Shown here: positions 26,045 to 33,142 of the stretch, one piece after another | Layout of the letters: the number at the start of each line of letters is the position of its first letter | How positions within the stretch are numbered: the first letter of the stretch is position 1 | Source: Nocardia grenadensis NBRC 108939 | Lineage (GTDB): Bacteria; Actinomycetota; Actinomycetes; Mycobacteriales; Mycobacteriaceae | Assembly: GCF_001613445.1 (NCBI RefSeq) | Contig: NZ_BDCJ01000014.1 | Coordinates: forward strand, 1-48,753 | Direction: 5' to 3' | Length of the DNA stretch: 48,753 nt | Notes under the pieces: model-generated | Databases searched by the model: none | What the model was told of the DNA's origin: nothing | Seen by the model: the letters and a program-made list of their open reading frames with translations, nothing else | Position numbers and translations under genes: made by a program

Positions 26045-26065
26045 GGGCCGGCTCCGCACCGGCCC
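26045..26065 (-). terminator. Possible clpX terminator hairpin
   Basis: GGGCCGG-N7-CCGGCCC lies about 30 bp after the clpX stop. There is no T-run, as is usual in actinobacteria. Confidence 0.45.
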
Positions 26066-26094
26066 CGTCGCGTATCGCAGCGGGTGCGCGTGCC

Positions 26095-27375
26095 TCAGGC
26101 CGACTTGTCGCGGCGCTCCGGACGCTCCCGCTTGCGCGGCACGATGGTGGGCAGCACATTGTCGTTCACCGTATCCGCGTCGACGACGACCTTGGCCACA
26201 TCATCCCGGCTCGGGATATCGAACATGACCTGCTGCAGTACTTCCTCCATGATGGCGCGCAGCCCGCGGGCACCGGTCCCGCGCAGGATGGCCTGATCCG
26301 CCACGGCCTCGAGCGCGTCCCGGGTGAACTCCAGGTCCACGCCGTCCATCTCGAACAGCCGGATGTACTGCTTGACCAGCGCGTTCTTGGGTTCGGACAG
26401 GATCTTGACCAGAGAATCCTTGTCCAGGTTCGTCACCGACGCCACCACCGGCAACCGGCCGATGAACTCGGGGATCAGACCGAACTTGATCAGATCCTCC
26501 GGCATCACCTCGGCGAAATGATCGGTGGTGTCGATCTCCGCCTTGGACCGCACCTCGGCGCCGAAACCGATCCCACGGTGCCCGGTGCGGTCGGAGATGA
26601 TCTTCTCCAGCCCGGCGAACGCCCCCGCCACGATGAACAGCACATTGGTGGTGTCGATCTGTATGAACTCCTGATGCGGATGTTTGCGCCCACCCTGCGG
26701 CGGCACACTCGCCTGAGTTCCCTCCAGGATTTTCAGCAGCGCCTGCTGCACGCCCTCACCGGAGACATCGCGCGTGATCGACGGGTTCTCGCTCTTGCGC
26801 GCGATCTTGTCGACCTCGTCGATATAGATGATCCCGGTCTCGGCGCGCTTCACGTCGTAATCGGCGGCCTGGATGAGTTTGAGGAGAATGTTCTCGACGT
26901 CCTCACCGACATAACCGGCTTCGGTGAGCGCGGTGGCATCGGCGATCGCGAACGGCACATTCAGCATTTTCGCCAGGGTCTGTGCCAGATAGGTCTTACC
27001 GCAACCGGTGGGGCCGAGCATCAGAATATTGGACTTCGCCAACTCGACGGTTTCCCCGCGCGCGTCACGGCCCTTGTCGCCGGCCTGAATACGCTTGTAG
27101 TGGTTGTACACAGCGACCGCCAGCGTGCGCTTGGCCGTATCCTGCCCGATCACGTAGTTCTCCAGGAAATCCCGGATCTCCGCGGGTTTGGGCAACTCAT
27201 CGAGTTTGACCTCGCTGGACTCGGCCAGCTCCTCCTCGATGATCTCGTTGCACAGATCGATGCACTCGTCGCAGATGTACACCCCTGGTCCCGCAATGAG
27301 CTTCTTGACCTGCTTCTGGCTCTTTCCGCAGAACGAGCATTTGAGCAGATCGCCGCCGTCGCCGATGCGCGCCAT
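26095..27375 (-). CDS. clpX: ATP-dependent Clp protease ATP-binding subunit ClpX
   Basis: ClpX is a AAA+ unfoldase that recognises tagged substrates, unfolds them and feeds them to ClpP. At 426 aa it has the normal length. It has the N-terminal zinc-binding domain with Cys13, Cys16, Cys35 and Cys38 (CSFC...CDEC), and Walker A GPTGCGKT (121-128) with Walker B IIYIDEVD (182-189). The ClpP-docking loop is of the IGF type within HRGIGFGAE, and the C-terminal small domain is complete. The ATG at 27375 begins MARIGDGGDLLKC, the standard actinobacterial start; the open frame before it is not conserved in type. Placed after clpP1-clpP2 on the same strand but 360 bp away, so it probably has its own promoter. 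Confidence 0.98.
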   Translation of the reverse strand: MARIGDGGDLLKCSFCGKSQKQVKKLIAGPGVYICDECIDLCNEIIEEELAESSEVKLDELPKPAEIRDFLENYVIGQDTAKRTLAVAVYNHYKRIQAGDKGRDARGETVELAKSNILMLGPTGCGKTYLAQTLAKMLNVPFAIADATALTEAGYVGEDVENILLKLIQAADYDVKRAETGIIYIDEVDKIARKSENPSITRDVSGEGVQQALLKILEGTQASVPPQGGRKHPHQEFIQIDTTNVLFIVAGAFAGLEKIISDRTGHRGIGFGAEVRSKAEIDTTDHFAEVMPEDLIKFGLIPEFIGRLPVVASVTNLDKDSLVKILSEPKNALVKQYIRLFEMDGVDLEFTRDALEAVADQAILRGTGARGLRAIMEEVLQQVMFDIPSRDDVAKVVVDADTVNDNVLPTIVPRKRERPERRDKSA

Positions 27376-27735
27376 CTCGTGGGTCCCTACTTCCTTGTTC
27401 GCGTGCAACCATCCGTCCAGCTTCCAGCCGACCGCCGCCTGCGGTGTAGCGAATCCGGCTCGATCACCCGGATCGAAGGGCGGTGCTGTCAACCGGGAAC
27501 AAAGGTCCCTGGGTTTGACCGTACCCGGTGTGTGCGATGGAGGTCGACAACTCGGGCAGGTTTCTCGTCGCGGTTGTGCGGGGATTCACGCGGATACCGC
27601 GTCACGACACATTTTCCGGATTACGAACCATCCGGGGTGTGTCGCGACGCCGCAGCGGGAATCCACCTGGGCCGGGCCCCGCCGCCCGGCCGGTCCGGCG
27701 GACCGCTCACACGGCACGCCGGACCCGGAAGCGCC
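27376..27735. other. clpX-clpP2 intergenic region
   Basis: 360 bp without a supportable gene. On the minus strand a TTGACA (TGTCAA at 27487-27492 on the plus strand) is a candidate -35 for clpX, but I could not pair it with a convincing -10. Confidence 0.4.
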
Positions 27736-28401
27736 TCACTTCTGGGCGCTGAGCTTGCGGTAGTCGAACACCGTATCGATGATCCCGTATTCCTTGGCCT
27801 CCTCGGCCGTCAGGATCTTGTCCCGGTCGGTGTCCTTACGGATTACATCGGCGTCCTTACCCGTGTGCCGGGCCAGGGTGGTCTCCATCAACCGGCGCAT
27901 CCGCTCGATCTCGGCCGCCTGGATCTCCAGATCCGACACCTGCCCCTGGATACCGCCCTCGACCGACGGCTGATGGATCAGCACGCGGGCATTCGGCAGG
28001 CAGGCCCGCTTACCCGGGGTCCCCGCCGCCAGCAGCACCGCCGCCGCCGACGCCGCCTGACCGAGGCAGACGGTCGCGACATCGGCGCGCACGTACTGCA
28101 TGGTGTCGTAGATGGCCATCAGCGAGGTGAACGAACCACCCGGCGAATTGATGTACATCGTGATGTCGCGATCGGGATCCAGCGATTCGAGCACCAGCAG
28201 CTGCGCCATGATGTCGTTCGCCGACGCATCGTCGACCTGCACGCCGAGGAAGATGATGCGCTCCTCGAACAGCTTGTTGTACGGGTTGGATTCCTTGACG
28301 CCGAAACTCGAATGCTCGATGAACGACGGCAGGATGTAGCGCGACTGCGGGCCCGCCGGGGCGATGCCGCCGAGGCCACGAGGATCGTTCGGATTGGCCA
28401 T
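27736..28401 (-). CDS. clpP2: ATP-dependent Clp protease proteolytic subunit ClpP2
   Basis: One of the two ClpP subunits that form the mixed ClpP1P2 tetradecamer in mycolic-acid actinomycetes. 221 aa; the catalytic serine is in GQAASAA (Ser118) and the histidine in LIHQPS (His143). The 30-residue N-terminal extension before SFGVKESNPYNKLFEERIIFLG, and the longer tail, match ClpP2 rather than ClpP1. The ATG at 28401 begins MANPNDPRGLG; upstream open codons are shadow. It follows clpP1 by 88 bp on the same strand, most likely one operon. Confidence 0.96.
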   Translation of the reverse strand: MANPNDPRGLGGIAPAGPQSRYILPSFIEHSSFGVKESNPYNKLFEERIIFLGVQVDDASANDIMAQLLVLESLDPDRDITMYINSPGGSFTSLMAIYDTMQYVRADVATVCLGQAASAAAVLLAAGTPGKRACLPNARVLIHQPSVEGGIQGQVSDLEIQAAEIERMRRLMETTLARHTGKDADVIRKDTDRDKILTAEEAKEYGIIDTVFDYRKLSAQK

Positions 28402-28489
28402 ATTCGTCTCCAAGTCTGTGAGTGAGCTGTCCGCCGGACGGATTCGCGAACACCGGCCGGGCACCCGGCCCGGATTCGCCGCCGGCGCC

Positions 28490-29104
28490 CTAGTGGCTGC
28501 CCGTGCCGCCCGCCTGGCGCGCATTGGTGATCACACGATCGATGAAGCCGTACTCCAGCGCCTGTTCGGGCGTGAACCAGCGATCGCGGTCGGCGTCGGC
28601 ATTGATCTGCTCCACCGGCTTACCGGTGTGCATCGCCTGCAACTCGTTGAGCTCACGCTTGGTGTATGCGAACTGCTCGGCCATGATCGCGATATCCGCG
28701 GCCGAACCACCGATACCGGCCGACGGCTGATGCATCATGATCCGGGTGTGCGGCAGCGCGAAACGCTTACCCGGCGCACCCGCGGTCAGCAGGAACTGGC
28801 CCATGGACGCGGCCAGGCCCATCGCGGTGGTCGCGATATCGCATTCGGCGTACTGCATGGTGTCGTAGATCGCCATGCCCGCGTTCACCGACCCGCCCGG
28901 CGAGTTGATGTAGAGCGAAATATCTTTGGTCGGGTCCTCCGCGGACAACAGCAGGATCTGCGCACAGATCTTGTTCGCGATGTCGTCGTCGACCTGGGTG
29001 CCGAGAAAGATGATGCGCTCACGCAGCAGGCGCTCGTACACCGAATCGCTGAGATTGAGCCCAGCGGTCGGAGCTGTCATGACCTCGGCTTTATTGATTG
29101 TCAC
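28490..29104 (-). CDS. clpP1: ATP-dependent Clp protease proteolytic subunit ClpP1
   Basis: The partner serine protease subunit, 204 aa. Catalytic residues are Ser100 in GLAASMG and His125 in MMHQPSAG; LSDSVYERLLRERIIFLG is the standard beginning of mature ClpP1. The GTG at 29104 follows AGGCAGG; an internal ATG eight codons later is the alternative start. The N-terminal residues are probably removed by processing in the assembled protease. It heads the clpP1-clpP2 operon. A ClgR-like site lies 84-101 bp upstream, fitting the known activation of this operon by ClgR in related bacteria. Confidence 0.96.
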   Translation of the reverse strand: MTINKAEVMTAPTAGLNLSDSVYERLLRERIIFLGTQVDDDIANKICAQILLLSAEDPTKDISLYINSPGGSVNAGMAIYDTMQYAECDIATTAMGLAASMGQFLLTAGAPGKRFALPHTRIMMHQPSAGIGGSAADIAIMAEQFAYTKRELNELQAMHTGKPVEQINADADRDRWFTPEQALEYGFIDRVITNARQAGGTGSH

Positions 29105-29187
29105 GGATACCTGCCTTCTCTCGCCGGCTCGTTGCTGTCACAAACATTAACGAAGCAGGGCGGCACCGAACTCCCGGTACCACCCCG

Positions 29188-29205
29188 ATTCGCTCAGAGC
29201 GCAAT
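29188..29205 (-). promoter_or_regulatory. Candidate ClgR binding site upstream of clpP1
   Basis: ATTCGCTCAGAGCGCAAT contains CGCT-N3-AGCG and fits the TTCGC-N5-GCG form reported for ClgR in streptomycetes (from memory). A plausible -10 (TTAATG on the minus strand, 29145-29150) lies about 40 bp closer to the gene, so the site is in an activator position. Confidence 0.5.
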
Positions 29206-29214
29206 ATAGATTGC

Positions 29215-29343
29215 GGCGCCTCCGGCGCCGCGGGGTTGCGGCCCCCTCGGTCTCGCTGTTCAGGGCCCGAGACTCGCGCCTTCGGCGCATGCAATGTGCG
29301 GTCGGCCGTCCGTGGGTGCGGCCGTTGAGCACCTTCGGCCAAG
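29215..29343 (-). repeat. Dispersed repeat, copy B (left arm of an inverted pair)
   Basis: About 130 bp that, read on the minus strand, aligns throughout with 29617-29747 at roughly 75-80 percent by eye. It shares GGCCGAAGGTGCTCAA, then GCACCC, GGACGGCC and ACCGCACAT, then GGGGGCCGCAACCCCG and a GGCGCC-rich end. Confidence 0.8.
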
Positions 29344-29616
29344 GCGCGGGACGGCCCGCAACCCTTTGTGGGCCTCGCTGAACTCGGCACCAGGAGGATG
29401 CGGCCGTTCGTAGACGGAAACCGTTCCAGAACCTGCGGACGCGGGCAAGCAGAGCTCGCGCTCCAGGGTTCGCCATGCGACACCACACATCGAGCCGAGT
29501 ACCACGTAACACCGTGGACGGACCTGACCAGCCGTAGATCGGGAGCTCGGTATGCGACGCGACCGCATGAGTCTCGTTTTACGAGACACCTCGAAGGGTT
29601 GAGGCCCGTCTCGCCC
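29344..29616. other. 273-bp spacer between the inverted repeat arms
   Basis: No gene found. It contains a perfect 7-bp hairpin GTCTCGT-TTT-ACGAGAC (29571-29587) and otherwise unremarkable GC-rich DNA. Long frames spanning this zone on both strands run through the repeat arms and look non-coding. Confidence 0.5.
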
Positions 29617-29747
29617 CTTGGCCGAAGGTGCTCAAAGATCGCACCCTGCGGACGGCCCACCGCACATCGCATGAGCCGAAGGCTCGAGTCCCGAGGCCGA
29701 AGCGGCGAGACCAAGGGGGCCGCAACCCCGCGCGCCGAAGGCGCGCC
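29617..29747 (+). repeat. Dispersed repeat, copy C (right arm of the inverted pair)
   Basis: Plus-strand copy containing GAAGGTGCTCAAAGATC, GCACCCTGCGGACGGCCC and ACCGCACATCGCATG, then GACCAAGGGGGCCGCAACC and a GCGCGCCGAAGGCGCGCC palindrome at its end. Inverted relative to 29215-29343. Confidence 0.8.
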
Positions 29748-29913
29748 AAGAAACACAGCGCCTTCACGAGCGAGCCCACTTGTTCTCGCCTTCCCGAGCA
29801 AGCCCGGCCTCGATTCCCCGTGACTCGACTCGCTCTTCCCGGCCCCCGAGCGCCGCAACTCGGCACCGGGTGCACCCGCGTCGTTCGAAGTCCCGGCACA
29901 GCGCGTACCTGAG

Positions 29914-29958
29914 GCATCCCCGTCCTCGGGGAAAGCAGAAGCCCCGAGGACTCGGATG
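29914..29958 (-). terminator. Probable tig terminator hairpin
   Basis: TCCTCGGGG (29923-29931) pairs perfectly with CCCCGAGGA (29942-29950) around a 10-nt loop, and GCATCC/GGATG extends the stem beyond a small bulge. It lies about 95 bp after the tig stop in the direction of tig transcription. Confidence 0.65.
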
Positions 29959-30053
29959 TGCGCGCACGGGGGACAGCGGTTGTCGATCTTCTGCCTCCGG
30001 ATTCCCAACACCGCCTAAGTCTCAGGGCTTCCTACCCGCAATTCCCGCGTGGG

Positions 30054-31427
30054 TCACTCCGCGTCGGAGGTGGCCTCTTCGGTGGTCTCCTCGTCGGATT
30101 CCTTGGCGGTACCGAACATTTCGTCGGTGTCGACCTTGTTGCCCTCGGAATCGGTGACCGTCACCTTGCCGACGAGCTCGGCCAGGGCCTTGCCGCGGCG
30201 GACGTCGGCGAAGACGGCGCCCAGCTGGCCGGCCTGCTGCACCTGCTGGATGAACTGCTCGGGCGCCATGCCGTAACGCTGGGCCTGGAACAGGATCCGC
30301 TCGGTGAGCTCTTCCTGGCCGACCTGGGTGCCCTCGGACTCGGCGACCGCGTCCAGCAGCAGCTGGGTCTTCACCGATTTCTCGGCGGCCTCCAAGGTGT
30401 CGGCGTCGAACTCCTCGCGACTCGAGCCCTGGGCCTCGAGCGCCTCGGCGAACTTGGCCTCGTCGTGGTCGAAGCCGTGGATCGCGTCGTGCTCGACGGC
30501 GTCGACCTCGGCCTTCACCACGGCCTCGGGGAGCGGCACCTCTACGCTCTCGAGCAGCTGCTCGAGCACCTTGTCGCGGATATCGCCGGCCTGCTGCACC
30601 TTCTTGACCCGCTCGACGCGGGACCGCAGATCGTCCTTCAGCTCGTCGATGGTGTCGAATTCGCTGGCCAGCTGGGCGAATTCGTCATCCGCCTCGGGCA
30701 GCTCACGTTCCTTGACCGAACCGAGAGTCACCGTGATGGTGGCTTCCTGCCCGGCGTGCTCGCCGGCGACCAGGGTCGAGGTGAACTCCTTGGACTCACC
30801 GGCCGACATCCCGGTCAGGGTCTCGTCCAGGCCCTCGATGAGCTGGCCCGACCCGACCTCGTGCGACAGCCCGGTGGTCGCGGCCTCCGGCACCTCTTCG
30901 CCATCGACGGTGGCGGACAGATCGATGGAGACGAAATCGCCGTCCTGCACCGGGCGTTCGACACCGGTGAGAGTGCCGAAACGCTGGCGCAGCGACTGCA
31001 GCTGCTCGTCGATATCGGCATCGGTGATCTCGATGGCATCCACCGTGACCGCGATGGTGCTGTAGTCCTCGGGCAGGGTGATCTCCGGCCGGACATCCAC
31101 CTCGGCGGTGAAGGCCAGTTCCTGGCCGTCTTCGATCTTGGTGATCTCGATCTCCGGCTGCCCGATGACTTTGACCTCGGAGGTGGTGACGGCCTCGCTG
31201 TAGCGGCCGGGCAGGGCGTCGTTGACGACCTGCTCCAGCACCGCACCCCGGCCCAGACGCGCCTCGAGCAGCTTGGCCGGCGCCTTACCCGGACGGAAGC
31301 CGGGAATGCGCACCTGCTTGGCCAGGGCCTTGTAGGCGCGATCGAAGTCCGGCTTCAGCTCCTCGAAGGGCACCTCGACATTGATCCGGACCCGGGTCGG
31401 GCTCAGCTGCTCGACGGTGCTCTTCAC
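30054..31427 (-). CDS. tig: Trigger factor (ribosome-associated chaperone and prolyl isomerase)
   Basis: Trigger factor binds the ribosome exit tunnel and shields nascent chains. It has 457 aa. The N-terminal ribosome-binding domain carries the signature GFRPGKAPAKLLEARLG (about residues 42-58). The FKBP-type prolyl isomerase domain spans about 155-245 (DGDFVSIDLSATVDG ... LSHEVGSGQLIEGLDETL ... GMSAGESKEFT). A long helical C-terminal chaperone domain follows, and the tail is acidic. The GTG at 31427 (VKSTVEQLSPTRVRINVEVP) is chosen because AAGGAG lies 7 nt upstream; an ATG two codons earlier is only 1 nt from that Shine-Dalgarno. Both flanking spacers contain the repeat family. Confidence 0.97.
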   Translation of the reverse strand: MKSTVEQLSPTRVRINVEVPFEELKPDFDRAYKALAKQVRIPGFRPGKAPAKLLEARLGRGAVLEQVVNDALPGRYSEAVTTSEVKVIGQPEIEITKIEDGQELAFTAEVDVRPEITLPEDYSTIAVTVDAIEITDADIDEQLQSLRQRFGTLTGVERPVQDGDFVSIDLSATVDGEEVPEAATTGLSHEVGSGQLIEGLDETLTGMSAGESKEFTSTLVAGEHAGQEATITVTLGSVKERELPEADDEFAQLASEFDTIDELKDDLRSRVERVKKVQQAGDIRDKVLEQLLESVEVPLPEAVVKAEVDAVEHDAIHGFDHDEAKFAEALEAQGSSREEFDADTLEAAEKSVKTQLLLDAVAESEGTQVGQEELTERILFQAQRYGMAPEQFIQQVQQAGQLGAVFADVRRGKALAELVGKVTVTDSEGNKVDTDEMFGTAKESDEETTEEATSDAE

Positions 31428-31710
31428 GGACATGCTCCTTGTTCTCGTCGGTTCGTGTTCGCCGGCCCGCACGATATCCGTGCTGGTGGCCGGGTGATGG
31501 CGCGTGGTCTGGCGACGGCGCGCGGGTACGCACCCTCGGCGTACCGACCGAAGCGGCGAGCACCTGCGGTTTCACGCGCCCGGGATACGCATCCCGACCA
31601 GGGTAGTTGACCGGGTCACACGCGCTGCAGCCCGGTGCTGTGTTTATGGCGGCGCCTCCGGCGCCGCGGGTCGGGGCCCTGTGACCCCGGTTCTTCACTC
31701 CGCCACTCAG
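31428..31710. other. tig upstream region
   Basis: No gene seen. The end nearest the repeats contains GGCGCCTCCGGCGCCGCGG (about 31652-31670), which is also present at 29215-29233 inside repeat copy B, so the repeat family may extend into this stretch. The tig promoter should lie here but I could not place it. Confidence 0.4.
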
Positions 31711-31893
31711 TCGCTACGCTCCTTCGCTCTGTCGCTCCAGAACCGGGGGGCGGGCCCCGACCACGGAGGTAGACCACCCGGAACAGACAGAAGGTGCCAG
31801 GCTGTCGTGCGCCTCGACCAGCGTGGGTAGGTTCACTTCACTGTAAGTGCTCAAAGGTCGACACCCTCTGGACGGCCAACCGCACACGCTCGG
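31711..31893 (+). repeat. Dispersed repeat, tandem unit D1
   Basis: First of two tandem units of about 182 bp. It begins TCGCTACGCTCCTTCGCTC, continues through CCGGGG-GCGGGCCCCGACCA, CAGAAGGTGC and CTGTCGTGCGCC, then the core CTGTAAGTGCTCAA (31841-31854) and CTCTGGACGGCCAACCGCAC. Confidence 0.8.
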
Positions 31894-32072
31894 TCGCTAC
31901 GCTCCTTCGCTCCGTCGGCCCAGAACCGGGGGCGGGCCCCGACCACCGAGGTCGACCCTCCGGCGGAGACAGAAGGTGCATGCTGTCGTGCGCCCGGGTC
32001 GGCCCGGGAAGGCTCACGAACTGTGCAAGTGCTCAATGGTCACCAACCCCCTGGACGACCAACCGCACACGC
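31894..32072 (+). repeat. Dispersed repeat, tandem unit D2
   Basis: The second unit repeats the same order: TCGCTACGCTCCTTCGCTC, GGGCGGGCCCCGACCA, CAGAAGGTGC, CTGTCGTGCGCC, CAAGTGCTCAATGGTC (core at 32027-32036, 182 bp after the first) and CTGGACGACCAACCGCACAC. It ends about 70 bp before the FKBP gene stop. Confidence 0.8.
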
Positions 32073-32144
32073 ACCGAAGCCGGGGCGGGGCTCCCAGCGA
32101 TGATGCGACATCCAGGGAGCCCTCGAATGCCGTACCCCGGCGCC

Positions 32145-32720
32145 TCACGCCTGGGGGACGGATACGGCGTCGGTGACGAAGACCAGCGTCTCGTTCGGCT
32201 TCACTCCGTTACCGCCCGCGCCGTAGCCCAGGTCGGGCGGAATGATCAGCAACCGGCGGGCACCCTGCTGGACGCCTTCGAGTCCCTGCTCCCAGCCGGG
32301 GATGACCATACCGTCGCCGAGGGTGAGCTCGAAGGGTTCGCCGCGGTCGAAGGAGGAGTCCAGCTTCTGCTTGTCCGACCAGGTGACCAGGGCGTAGTTC
32401 ATGGTCAGTTGCCCGCCGGGGGCGGCGCCGGGACCCGAGCCGGGGACGAGGTCCTTGGTCACGAGCTGTTTCGGCGGGTCGCAGTCATCGGGGAGGGTGA
32501 TCTGCGGGACCTCGCCGAACCCACCCTGCACGTCGATATCGTCGGCCGTGCATTCGCGGCCCTTCGACGCGGCGGGGGCGGTCTGCCCCGGGGCGGCGGA
32601 CGAATCGGCCGCCGTGGAGGTGGCCGCGGTGCCGCCGGAGTCGTCGGAGCCGCATCCACCGAGGCCGAGGGCGGCCGCGGCGACGGCGGTGACAGCGAGG
32701 ATCCTGCCGATTGTCTGCAT
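32145..32720 (-). CDS. FKBP-type peptidyl-prolyl isomerase lipoprotein
   Basis: A 191-aa exported prolyl isomerase. A lipoprotein signal peptide (MQTIGRILAVTAVAAAALGL) ends in the lipobox LGGC with the modified cysteine at residue 23, so it should be anchored on the outer face of the cytoplasmic membrane. A Ser/Thr/Ala-rich linker runs to about residue 55. The FKBP domain covers about 85-190, with LDSSFDRGEPFELTLG, VIPGWEQGLEGVQQGARRLLIIPP and LGYGAGG, the substrate-pocket residues of active FKBPs. ATG at 32720; the frame is open upstream but lacks a signal. It probably helps fold secreted proteins. Confidence 0.93.
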   Translation of the reverse strand: MQTIGRILAVTAVAAAALGLGGCGSDDSGGTAATSTAADSSAAPGQTAPAASKGRECTADDIDVQGGFGEVPQITLPDDCDPPKQLVTKDLVPGSGPGAAPGGQLTMNYALVTWSDKQKLDSSFDRGEPFELTLGDGMVIPGWEQGLEGVQQGARRLLIIPPDLGYGAGGNGVKPNETLVFVTDAVSVPQA

Positions 32721-33142
32721 GTGCCGCACCCTACCGGCGGCCTCGAACCGACGGCCCGGCGATATCGCGGCCCTTCCCCTCGATCGCCGGCGCGGGCCCC
32801 CGATCGCCGGCACGAGGCGGACCCGAGTGCGGGTGGTGGTCATCGATGCGCGGAGCCCGGGTTCGGTACCCATCACACCGACACAGCGGTCGCTTCGCTA
32901 CCGGTCGCGTCGGGACGGGCCTGTCGCCCGGAACGCCGCGGGCTCCACGAGCAACCGAGTTCCCGGGGCAGACACCGGTTTCCATCCCGCGGGGTGGGTA
33001 AGGCGTGGACGAGAGCGAAGATTTCCGCCGGCCGCCATCGGCGAACCGAGGGCAGTGTGGCACACCTCCAGCTATCGTGGTGGCAGTCCGCACTCGGGGT
33101 GCGGTAGCCCGGCGCGACCACGACCTCCAGGAGGTTAGGCGT
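32721..33142. promoter_or_regulatory. Divergent region between FKBP lipoprotein and phosphoketolase
   Basis: 420 bp without a gene. TATCGT at 33073-33078 is a candidate -10 for phosphoketolase, giving a leader of about 58 nt. A small hairpin CCGCAC-N5-GTGCGG (33088-33104) would lie at the 5' end of that transcript. Confidence 0.4.

Noticed and set aside
26518..28425. A 635-codon plus-strand frame across clpX and clpP2
   Set aside because: It is antisense to two certain genes and crosses their spacer; composition is typical of shadow frames.
29870..29910. tRNA gene suggested by GTTCGAAGTCCCGGCAC
   Set aside because: The T-arm resemblance is isolated; no acceptor pairing, D-arm or anticodon arm could be built around it.
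29091..30011. A 306-codon minus-strand frame in the clpP1-tig spacer
   Set aside because: It runs through both inverted repeat arms, so its apparent internal similarity is repeat DNA; no ribosome site or protein family.
31711..32072. CRISPR array
   Set aside because: Only two units, each about 182 bp, with no short direct repeats or unique spacers and no cas genes.
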